Positions 54,502 through 64,000 of a DNA stretch of 64,000 nt are shown here, in pieces. Numbering within the stretch: the first letter of the stretch is position 1; every line of letters starts with the position of its first letter. The position numbers were made by a program, and so were the translations under genes. Under the pieces are notes generated by a model. The model saw nothing but the letters and a program-made list of their open reading frames with translations. It ran no database searches and was not told the origin of the DNA. This stretch comes from Paraburkholderia youngii (GTDB lineage Bacteria > Pseudomonadota > Gammaproteobacteria > Burkholderiales > Burkholderiaceae), in NCBI RefSeq assembly GCF_013366925.1, contig NZ_JAALDK010000001.1, forward strand, positions 6,074,001 through 6,138,000, given 5' to 3'.

Positions 54502-55572
54502 ATGACCCAGCCTGCTCAATCCATCACGCCAGTCCGTTCCGAGCCCGCCTATACTCGCGGCGCAGCGCTGCCCGCGCTGCTGAACTCGCGCATCCTGATC
54601 CTGGACGGCGCGATGGGCACGATGATCCAGCGCTACAAGCTCGACGAAGCCAGCTATCGCGGCGAGCGCTTCAAGGACTACGCGCGCGACATCAAGGGCA
54701 ACAACGAACTGCTGTCGATCACCCAGCCGCAGATCATCTCCGAGATTCACGAGCAGTATCTGGCGGCGGGCGCGGACATCATCGAGACCAACACGTTCGG
54801 TGCGACCACGGTCGCACAGGCCGACTACGGCATGGAGTCGCTCGCCGTCGAGATGAACATCGAATCGGCGAAGCTCGCGCGCGCCGCGTGCGACAAATAC
54901 GCGACGCCGGACAAGCCGCGCTTCGTCGCCGGCGCAATCGGCCCGACGCCGAAAACCGCCAGCATCTCGCCGGACGTCAACGATCCCGGCGCGCGCAATG
55001 TGACCTTCGACGAACTGCGCACCGCGTACTACGAGCAGGCGAAAGCGCTGCTCGACGGCGGCGCGGACCTGTTCCTCGTCGAAACGATCTTCGACACGCT
55101 GAACGCGAAAGCGGCGCTGTTCGCGCTCGACGAACTGTTCGAAAACACCGGCGAGCGTCTGCCGATCATGATCTCGGGCACCGTCACCGATGCCTCGGGC
55201 CGCATTTTGTCCGGCCAGACCGTCGAGGCCTTCTGGAACTCGCTGCGTCACGCGAAGCCGCTCACGTTCGGCCTGAACTGCGCGCTCGGCGCGGCGCTGA
55301 TGCGCCCGTATATCGCCGAGCTCGCCAAGCTGTGCGACACCTACGTGTCGTGCTATCCGAACGCCGGTCTGCCGAATCCGATGAGCGACACCGGCTTCGA
55401 CGAATTGCCCGCGGATACCTCGGGCCTGCTGAAGGAATTCGCCGAAGCGGGGCTCGTGAACATCGCGGGCGGCTGCTGCGGCACGACGCCCGAGCACATC
55501 GCGGCGATCGCGAAGGCGCTCGCCGATCTGAAGCCGCGCAAGTGGCCGAGCCAGTATCGCGACGCGGCCTGA
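54502..55572 (+). CDS. metH: Methionine synthase, homocysteine-binding domain (split MetH, part 1)
   Basis: The first module of cobalamin-dependent methionine synthase as a separate 356-residue protein. It binds homocysteine through a zinc held by Cys in [11 protein letters not shown] and [11 protein letters not shown]. The N-terminal [11 protein letters not shown] and [15 protein letters not shown] are conserved. The second gene (folate, cobalamin and activation modules) follows 71 bases later on the same strand. No riboswitch is visible upstream. Confidence 0.93.
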   Translation: MTQPAQSITPVRSEPAYTRGAALPALLNSRILILDGAMGTMIQRYKLDEASYRGERFKDYARDIKGNNELLSITQPQIISEIHEQYLAAGADIIETNTFGATTVAQADYGMESLAVEMNIESAKLARAACDKYATPDKPRFVAGAIGPTPKTASISPDVNDPGARNVTFDELRTAYYEQAKALLDGGADLFLVETIFDTLNAKAALFALDELFENTGERLPIMISGTVTDASGRILSGQTVEAFWNSLRHAKPLTFGLNCALGAALMRPYIAELAKLCDTYVSCYPNAGLPNPMSDTGFDELPADTSGLLKEFAEAGLVNIAGGCCGTTPEHIAAIAKALADLKPRKWPSQYRDAA

Positions 55573-55643
55573 GCCGGCCTTACGCACTTCACCCCGACGC
55601 CCAGCACGCCCCTTAACGCACGCACCCGACTCGTACATACGCC

Positions 55644-58361
<2,718 letters not shown>

Positions 58362-58516
58362 GCGTGAAGCGATGCGTGACTATATCGAGTCCGAAAGACT
58401 GAATATTTGGCGCCACGGCAATTTCGGCTTTGTAGACTGAGTCGGCTTTCACCCCGTCAGGCGCGAACACGACGCGCCGGCTCACCGAGATTGCAACCGT
58501 CAACGGAGAAAATCGT

Positions 58517-58714
58517 ATGAAGAAGCTGACACTGTTATTCACCGCTGTTTCACTGGCCGCGGGTGCCTCCATGGCGCTCGCGCAGCCCGCCGCGCCGGGC
58601 GGATCGAGCTCGGTCAGCTCCTACTCGCCCCCCACCGAGGCGCATGTCAAAAAGGCGAAGAAGCAAAAGATGAAGAAGGGCGCGGCAGCGTCGGCGGCCT
58701 CCGAGAGCCAATGA
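58517..58714 (+). CDS. Small secreted Lys-rich protein
   Basis: A 65-residue protein of unknown function. A clear signal peptide (MKKLTLLFTAVSLAAGASMALA) is followed by a Ser/Pro segment and a basic tail (AHVKKAKKQKMKKGAAAS). GGAGAAA precedes the ATG. A strong terminator lies 31 bases after the stop, so it is likely a separate transcript. It could interact with acidic surfaces; that is inference from charge only. Confidence 0.75.
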   Translation: MKKLTLLFTAVSLAAGASMALAQPAAPGGSSSVSSYSPPTEAHVKKAKKQKMKKGAAASAASESQ

Positions 58715-58745
58715 GCGGCACGGCGGATAAAACCTTCTGAATGGC

Positions 58746-58776
58746 AAAGAGCCCGCGTCGAGCGGGCTCTTTTCTT
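58746..58776 (+). terminator. Rho-independent terminator after the small secreted protein
   Basis: AAAGAGCCCGC (58746-58756) pairs perfectly with GCGGGCTCTTT (58762-58772) over a 5-base loop, and T residues follow. Confidence 0.9.
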
Positions 58777-58845
58777 TGGTGCGCCAAAAGAGCGCTTACG
58801 AAGTCCTTCTGAGTCCGGACCGCGGCGCTCGGGACCCGCCAGAAA

Positions 58846-59172
58846 TCAGATCCCCCAGACGATATCCGCGTTTTCCTTCTGCGCCGCGCGCAGCATGTCG
58901 AGGAACGGATACGCGCGCTGCGCGAGACCGGGCGGAATCTCGTGACGATCACGGCCGTCCTCGCCCTCGTGGAAATGGCCCTCGTGCTCGGCGCGCTCCT
59001 GCTTATCGGATGTGATCGCCGCTTCGAGCTTTTCAATGGCCGGGCCCAGTTCGTCGTGAGTGATGACGCCCCGCTGCCCAAGGCGTTTGCCGACAATGCC
59101 GACCAGATACTGCGCCAGATTCTCCAGCATCATCACGTCCGGGCAGGCGTGGCACTTGAAAGTAATCAGCAT
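58846..59172 (-). CDS. DUF1840 domain protein
   Basis: A 108-residue protein of the DUF1840 family, function unknown. It begins MLITFKCHACPDVMMLE, with a CXXC-like Cys pair, and includes a His/Glu/Asp-rich stretch (AEHEGHFHEGEDGRDRHE) that might bind metal. AAAAGGGAA precedes the ATG at 59172. It converges with the small secreted-protein gene. The upstream 458-base region separates it from argS. Confidence 0.82.
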   Translation of the reverse strand: MLITFKCHACPDVMMLENLAQYLVGIVGKRLGQRGVITHDELGPAIEKLEAAITSDKQERAEHEGHFHEGEDGRDRHEIPPGLAQRAYPFLDMLRAAQKENADIVWGI

Positions 59173-59630
59173 GACTGTTCCCTTTTTCGTTATGTCGGGT
59201 GAGCGCACGAGCGTCCCAAGGGCTGCAGCTGCGCGCGCCTGACGTGGCGCCGGCAAGGCGCGGCGGCCACACCCCTCGCGGGCAGCTCATTGAACATATT
59301 AGCACCTGCTAAAATCCGTCTGAACGGAAAAGCGCGCCGCCCAGCGCCACGTACGGCGCGGCTCGACGAGCATCGCGCACGCGGGCAACCGGGGGCGTCG
59401 AATCATGGGCCGCAATCCGCATACCGCGCGAGCCTGCGTAACGGCAAGCCGCCGTGCGGAGTCCACCGCGTTGCGCGGCTTGAGTTGCGGGTCGCCGCAT
59501 CGCCTGGGGACGCTGTGCCGGCGACGCAGCCATCAGCGCCTCAAAGCGCGGCCGCTCCACGCTTGCGACACCGGCCGCGGCTGGCGCCTCTTCCGCCTTA
59601 CCGGATTGCCTCACTGGACTTGCAACAAGC
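59173..59630. other. 458-base region between the DUF1840 gene and argS
   Basis: Divergent promoters for the DUF1840 gene and argS should lie here. The clearest element is a palindrome TTAGCACCTGCTAA (59299-59312). The remaining part is GC-rich and shows frames on both strands that look like shadows of composition, not genes. Confidence 0.5.
59299..59312. promoter_or_regulatory. TTAGCA-CC-TGCTAA palindrome
   Basis: A perfect 6+2+6 palindrome in an AT-richer patch. TAAAAT follows on the plus strand and TAATAT on the minus, so it may sit within divergent promoters. The binding protein is unknown. Confidence 0.4.
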
Positions 59631-61421
59631 ATGCTGCCCGCACATAAACACACACTCGAAACACTGCTCGCCGACACGGTGAAGCAGGTCGCAACCGCCA
59701 CGCAAGGCGCGACCGAAGCCGCTTTCGTCTCGCCCGCCATCGCGCTGGAGCGCCCGAAAGTCGCCGCGCATGGCGACGTCGCGTGCAATGTCGCGATGCA
59801 GCTTGCCAAGCCGCTGCGCGCCAATCCGCGCCAGCTCGCGCAACAGATCGTCGACGCGCTGCTCGTCAATCCGCAGGCCAAAGGCCTGATCGATACTGCC
59901 GAAGTGGCGGGCCCCGGCTTCATCAACCTGCGCCTCACGGCCGCCGCCAAGCAAGGCGTGATCGCCGCCGTGTTCGCCGAGAAGGACGCGTACGGCCGCT
60001 CGCGGCGCGACGCCGGCAAGCACGTGCTGATCGAGTTCGTGTCGGCCAACCCCACCGGCCCGCTGCACGTCGGCCACGGCCGCCAGGCCGCGCTCGGCGA
60101 CGCGCTTGCGCACGTGCTCCAGTCGCAGGGCTGGGACGTGCATCGCGAGTTCTACTACAACGACGCCGGCGTGCAGATCAACACGCTCGCGCTGTCGACC
60201 CAGGCACGCGCACGCGGCCTCGCCCCCGGCGACGAAGGCTGGCCCGCGTCGGCCTACAACGGCGAGTACATCGCCGACATCGCCAAGGACTATCTGAACG
60301 GCATCACGGTCGAGGCGAGCGACGGCGAGCCGGTCACCGGCGCGCGCGACGTCGAGGACATCGAGGCGATCCGCCGCTTCGCCGTCACGTATCTGCGTCG
60401 TGAGCAGGACATGGATTTGCAGGCGTTCGGCGTGAAGTTCGACCAGTACTACCTGGAATCGTCGCTGTACACGGAAGGCCGCGTGGAGAAAACCGTCGAC
60501 GCGCTGATCGCCGCGGGCAAGACTTACGAGCAGGAAGGCGCGCTGTGGCTGCGCACGACCGACGACGGCGACGATAAGGACCGCGTGATGCGCAAGACCG
60601 ACGGCACCTACACGTACTTCGTGCCGGACGTCGCCTATCACGTCGCGAAGTGGGAGCGCGGCTTCACGAAGGTCATCAACGTGCAGGGCTCGGATCACCA
60701 CGGCACGATCGCGCGCGTGCGCGCCGGTCTGCAGGGTCTCGGCATCGGCATTCCGAAGGGCTACCCCGACTACATCCTGCACAAGATGGTCACGGTCATG
60801 CGCAACGGCGAAGAGGTGAAGATCTCGAAGCGCGCGGGCAGCTACGTGACGGTGCGCGACCTGATCGAATGGTCGGGTGGCGCGATGCCGGGCTCGGAAG
60901 CGGCCGTCGATCTGATCGACGAGGAAACCATCCGCCGCGGCCGCGACGCGGTGCGCTTCTTCCTGATCTCGCGCAAGGCGGACACCGAGTTCGTGTTCGA
61001 CATCGACCTCGCGCTGAAGCAGAACGACGAGAATCCGGTGCACTACGTGCAGTACGCGCACGCCCGCATCTGCTCGGTGATCGCCGAATGCAACGCGCGC
61101 TACGGCCTCGACGAAAGCGCACTGCCGAGCGTCGATCTCGCGCCGCTCGCGAGCGAGCGCTCGATGGCGCTGCTCAACAAGCTCGCCGAATTCCCGGACA
61201 TGCTGCAGCACGCCGCCGACGAACTCGCGCCGCACGCGGTCGCGTTCTACTTGCGAGAACTCGCCGGCGAATTTCACTCGTTCTACAATGATCGTGCCGA
61301 GCGCGTGCTGGTCGACGATGCGGCCGAACGCAACGCTCGCGTCGCGCTGCTCGCGGCCACGCGCCAGGTGCTGGCCAACGGTCTCGCGACGATCGGCGTC
61401 TCCGCTCCCGTCAAGATGTAA
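59631..61421 (+). CDS. argS: Arginyl-tRNA synthetase
   Basis: Charges tRNA-Arg. The 596-residue class I enzyme has the HIGH-type motif in [20 protein letters not shown] and the KMSKS-like [10 protein letters not shown], with the DALR C-terminal anticodon-binding domain. The N-terminal Add-1 domain (about 1-100) binds the D-loop. Length is typical. It is followed by the SPOR, dsbA and SDR genes on the same strand. Confidence 0.97.
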   Translation: MLPAHKHTLETLLADTVKQVATATQGATEAAFVSPAIALERPKVAAHGDVACNVAMQLAKPLRANPRQLAQQIVDALLVNPQAKGLIDTAEVAGPGFINLRLTAAAKQGVIAAVFAEKDAYGRSRRDAGKHVLIEFVSANPTGPLHVGHGRQAALGDALAHVLQSQGWDVHREFYYNDAGVQINTLALSTQARARGLAPGDEGWPASAYNGEYIADIAKDYLNGITVEASDGEPVTGARDVEDIEAIRRFAVTYLRREQDMDLQAFGVKFDQYYLESSLYTEGRVEKTVDALIAAGKTYEQEGALWLRTTDDGDDKDRVMRKTDGTYTYFVPDVAYHVAKWERGFTKVINVQGSDHHGTIARVRAGLQGLGIGIPKGYPDYILHKMVTVMRNGEEVKISKRAGSYVTVRDLIEWSGGAMPGSEAAVDLIDEETIRRGRDAVRFFLISRKADTEFVFDIDLALKQNDENPVHYVQYAHARICSVIAECNARYGLDESALPSVDLAPLASERSMALLNKLAEFPDMLQHAADELAPHAVAFYLRELAGEFHSFYNDRAERVLVDDAAERNARVALLAATRQVLANGLATIGVSAPVKM

Positions 61422-61500
61422 CTCCTCCAGCGTAATATGCGCGCGGCCGTCGTTATAATCGGCGGCCGTTCCTGGATTCTTTTTGCAGGTGATTCGTACG

Positions 61501-62316
61501 ATGGCAAAACCACGCCGCACAACAAAGCAATCGAAGCAAACCGGGGGCACTTTTCTCGGCATCGTGCTGGGCCTGATCGTCGGCCTGGCGATCGCGGTGG
61601 TGGTGGCGCTGTATATCACCCGTGCGCCTACGCCGTTCGTGTCGAAGGTCGCGCCACCGGCGCCGACCGACAACGGCGCGAGCCAGGCGCAATATGATCC
61701 GAACCGTCCGCTGCAAGGCAAGACGCCGGGCCAGCCGGTGCCGCAGGCCGCGCAACCCGCGCCGCCGAACACCGCGCCGGGCCAGACCAACGCGCAGACC
61801 CAGTCGGGCATGCTCGAAGAACCGCAGATCGTCGAAGTCCCGCCGTCGGGCGGCAACGCGAATAGCAACGGTACGGCGGTCGCGCCGAACCCCGCGCAGG
61901 AAAACGGCACCGGCGGCATCGTCGCGCCCGCGCCGGCGAAGAAGCCGCAGACCTCGAGCGCACCGGCCGCCACCGCGGCAGGCTCCGCGCCGAAGAGCTC
62001 GAGCGCGACCACCCTGGCCAACGTCAAGCCTGGCTCGGCTGCCTCGCCCGCGCCCGCACCTGCACCCGGCGACGCGAACACCGGCTACTTCCTGCAGGTC
62101 GGCGCGTACAAGACCGCCGCCGATGCCGAGCAGCAGCGCGCGCGCCTCGCGTTCCAGGGCTTCGAATCGAAGGTCACGCAGCGCGATGCCGGCGGCGTCA
62201 CGTACTACCGCGTGCGCATCGGGCCGTTCTCGAAGTTCGAGGACATGAATTCGAGCCGTCAGCGTCTGTCGGACGCAGGTGTCGATACCGCGGTGATCCG
62301 CTTCACCAAACAATAA
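61501..62316 (+). CDS. SPOR-domain cell division protein (FtsN-like)
   Basis: A 271-residue membrane protein. A basic start (MAKPRRTTKQSKQ) leads to one helix (about 18-41), a Pro/Ala linker (about 50-190) and a C-terminal SPOR domain (about 194-271, YFLQVGAYKTAADAEQQRARL, YYRVRIGPFSKFEDM). SPOR binds denuded glycan at the division site. The layout matches FtsN, but FtsN essential residues near the helix are not identifiable by eye. It follows argS by 79 bases. Confidence 0.88.
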   Translation: MAKPRRTTKQSKQTGGTFLGIVLGLIVGLAIAVVVALYITRAPTPFVSKVAPPAPTDNGASQAQYDPNRPLQGKTPGQPVPQAAQPAPPNTAPGQTNAQTQSGMLEEPQIVEVPPSGGNANSNGTAVAPNPAQENGTGGIVAPAPAKKPQTSSAPAATAAGSAPKSSSATTLANVKPGSAASPAPAPAPGDANTGYFLQVGAYKTAADAEQQRARLAFQGFESKVTQRDAGGVTYYRVRIGPFSKFEDMNSSRQRLSDAGVDTAVIRFTKQ

Positions 62317-62492
62317 ATAAACGGTAATGCCGGCCCGCGCGGCGCGTCGAACTATCGGCGCGGCGCGCGAGTCACAAGCACGATGGCCGCTTCGACCTGT
62401 ATTGTGGCGGGCCACCACACCGAATCCCACCAGCGGTGACGGGCCTTTCGCATGGCGTCGCCGCGCCACCGCCTTATCCGGGTCTACACGAC

Positions 62493-63131
62493 ATGAAAAA
62501 ACTGCTGAGCATCCTGTTCCTCTCGCTGGGCCTGATCGCGGCGAGCGCGCATGCGTCGCCGACCGCGCCGGTGGCCGGCAAGGACTACACCGTGCTGGCC
62601 ACGCCGCAACCTACCGACGTGCCGGCCGGCAAGATCGAAGTCATCGAATTCTTCTGGTACGGTTGCCCGCACTGCAATGAATTCAACCCGTTCCTCGAAG
62701 CATGGGTCAAGAAGCAGGCCCCGGACGTCGTGTTCCGCCGCGTGCCGGTCGCCTTCCGCGACGACTTCATCCCGCACTCGAAGATGTTCCACGCGCTCGA
62801 CGCGCTCGGCCTCGCGAACGAACTGACGCCGAAGGTCTTCAACGAAATCCACGTCAACAAGAACTATCTGCTGACGCCGGAAGACCAGACCAAATTCCTC
62901 GCGAAGTTCGGCGTCGATCCGAAGAAGTACATGGAAGCGTACAACTCGTTCTCGACGCAAAGCGCGCTGCAGAAGGACAAGAAACTGCTCGACGGGTTCA
63001 AGATCGACGGCGTGCCGACGCTCGCCGTGCAGGGCAAGTATTTGACCGGCCCAGCCGCGACCGGCACCCTGCCGGGCACGATCCAGGTGCTCGATTACCT
63101 CGTCTCCCAAGTCCGCGCCAAAAAGATGTAA
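62493..63131 (+). CDS. dsbA: Thiol:disulfide interchange protein DsbA
   Basis: A periplasmic oxidase that introduces disulfides into exported proteins. The 212-residue product has a signal peptide (1-21), the active site FFWYGCPHCNEFNPF (CPHC), and the cis-Pro in KIDGVPTLAVQGKYL. The inserted helical domain lies between. The ATG at 62493 starts MKKLLSILFLSLGL. It lies between the SPOR gene and the SDR gene. Confidence 0.96.
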   Translation: MKKLLSILFLSLGLIAASAHASPTAPVAGKDYTVLATPQPTDVPAGKIEVIEFFWYGCPHCNEFNPFLEAWVKKQAPDVVFRRVPVAFRDDFIPHSKMFHALDALGLANELTPKVFNEIHVNKNYLLTPEDQTKFLAKFGVDPKKYMEAYNSFSTQSALQKDKKLLDGFKIDGVPTLAVQGKYLTGPAATGTLPGTIQVLDYLVSQVRAKKM

Positions 63132-63146
63132 TCACGAGGCGCCGGT

Positions 63147-63920
63147 ATGACCTCTCCGCTGAAGGTTTTCATTACCGGCGCTTCGAGCGGCATCGGCCTC
63201 GCGCTCGCCGGCGAATATGCACGGCGCGGCGCGATTCTCGGCCTCGTCGCCCGCCGCGGCGACGCGCTCGCCGCGTTCCAGCAGTCCCATCCCCAGAACA
63301 CCGTCTCGATCTATGCGCTCGACGTGCGCGACGCGGAAGCGCTCGCCGATGCGGCCGCGCGCTTCATCGCCGAGCACGGCCTGCCCGACGTCGTGATCGC
63401 CAATGCCGGCATCAGCCGCGGCGCGCTGACCGGTCACGGCGATCTGCGCGCCTTCCGCGAGGTGATGGACATCAATTACTTCGGCATGGTCGCGACGTTC
63501 GAGCCGTTCGCCGCCGCGATGGCCGACACGAAACGCGGCACGCTGGTCGGCGTTGCGAGCGTCGCCGGTGTGCGCGGCTTGCCGGGCTCGGGTGCATATA
63601 GCGCGTCGAAGTCGGCGGCGCTGAAGTATCTCGAAGCGTTGCGCGTCGAGATGCGGCCGTTCGGCGTCGGTGTCGTGACGATCGCGCCCGGCTATATCCG
63701 CACGCCGATGACCGAGCACAATCCGTACAACATGCCGTTCCTGATGGACGCCGATCGCTTCGCGGCGAAGGTCGCACGAGCGGTCGAACGGCAGACGTCG
63801 TTCGCGGTGTTTCCGTGGCAGATGCGCGTGGCTGCGATGTTGCTGCACGTCCTGCCGCGCTGGCTCTACGACCGCGTGTTCGAACGCGCGCCGCGCAAGC
63901 CGCGCGCCGCCACCGAGTAA
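63147..63920 (+). CDS. Short-chain dehydrogenase/reductase
   Basis: An SDR of 257 residues. The NAD(P)-binding motif is ITGASSGIGLALAGEYARRG and the catalytic pair is in YSASKSAALKYLEALR; ANAGISRG is the NAG-type motif. The C-terminus has PLYDRVFERAPRK-type basic residues, as in the SDR often placed beside dsbA in Burkholderiales. The substrate is unknown. It follows dsbA by 15 bases. Confidence 0.9.
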   Translation: MTSPLKVFITGASSGIGLALAGEYARRGAILGLVARRGDALAAFQQSHPQNTVSIYALDVRDAEALADAAARFIAEHGLPDVVIANAGISRGALTGHGDLRAFREVMDINYFGMVATFEPFAAAMADTKRGTLVGVASVAGVRGLPGSGAYSASKSAALKYLEALRVEMRPFGVGVVTIAPGYIRTPMTEHNPYNMPFLMDADRFAAKVARAVERQTSFAVFPWQMRVAAMLLHVLPRWLYDRVFERAPRKPRAATE

Positions 63921-63923
63921 GTC

Positions 63924-64000
63924 ATGCAACCCCGTGCGGTCGATGCAGCCGGCGTCGCGCACGAATCCGCGGGCGCCGACGCGCGCATCGTGTCGCTGGT
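63924..64000 (+). CDS. Possible cobalamin-binding (BtuF-like) protein, N-terminal fragment
   Basis: The gene starts three bases after the SDR stop and runs off the right edge. The 25 visible residues end in ADARIVSLV, which matches the usual start of helical-backbone metal receptor or cobalamin-binding proteins (RIVSLVPSITE). The next bases are not in the window, so the call rests on one short motif. Confidence 0.45.
   Translation, partial: MQPRAVDAAGVAHESAGADARIVSL

Noticed and set aside
59598..62081. 827-codon minus-strand frame opposite argS and the SPOR gene
   Set aside because: Antisense shadow of argS; composition is that of a reversed GC-rich gene and no motif is recognisable.

Overview
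The window is a gene-dense, GC-rich stretch of core chromosome from a Burkholderiales bacterium. Gene content, gene order and protein detail point to Paraburkholderia or a close relative: a CtaC-OmpA fusion, split metH, glnK-amtB beside gshA-gshB and a regulatory PTS, birA-coaX, dct genes, PhaM, DUF3567 and DUF1840 proteins. The genus is an inference from recognition, not from a search. I see no rRNA, tRNA, insertion sequence, prophage or CRISPR array, and no convincing new multi-gene system.

Layout. 1-2326 (minus): cytochrome c oxidase genes ctaD (partial) and ctaC, plus a DUF2244 membrane protein, behind one sigma-70-like promoter near 2530. 2722-5577: a BioC-like methyltransferase, divergent comF-trmL, and a macrodomain gene that converges on and overlaps trmL. 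5675-8007 (minus): gpsA, secB, a glutaredoxin and a membrane rhodanese. 8145-11735 (plus): gpmA, ctpA, and a ThiF/MoeB-family E1-like enzyme. 11834-14885 (minus): a PTS phosphorelay (EI, HPr, EIIA-Man family) without sugar permeases. 15113-17462 (minus): gshB and gshA. 17711-19607 (minus): amtB and glnK, with a sigma-54 promoter and a distant NtrC-like site. 19995-21991 (plus): ubiK and a frameshifted comM. 22324-23749: a lipoprotein-like gene and a TlpA-type thioredoxin.

23810-28576 (minus) is the C4-dicarboxylate module dctA-dctB-dctD, with a sigma-54 promoter and upstream inverted repeats as the candidate DctD enhancer. 28954-35576 (minus apart from a LysR gene): ugpQ, lipA, lipB, a DUF2917/LysR divergent pair, ybeD-like, D-amino-acid aminotransferase, and dacA. 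35899-41950 (minus): an alpha/beta hydrolase, a 2Fe-2S ferredoxin-like protein, a VanZ-family protein, and a four-gene Mce/Mla-type lipid transport operon. 42063-44155 (plus): birA-coaX and a small membrane protein. 44224-47043 (minus): rfaE2/hldE-type adenylyltransferase, a diiron desaturase/ferritin-like protein, and PhaM. 47126-51557: a catabolic-looking group (enoyl-CoA hydratase family, branched-chain-type ABC binding protein, FAH-family hydrolase) divergent from an IclR regulator. 51599-63920 (mostly plus): a DUF3108 protein, a PcaD-like hydrolase, DUF3567, metH in two genes, a small secreted protein, DUF1840 (minus), argS, a SPOR protein, dsbA and an SDR. The window ends in the start of a possible cobalamin-binding protein gene.

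The most useful observations are regulatory (two sigma-54 promoters with matching enhancer-like sites), architectural (oxidase subunit II with an OmpA-like tail; split methionine synthase; Ala-rich insertions in secreted or membrane proteins) and one likely gene lesion (comM).
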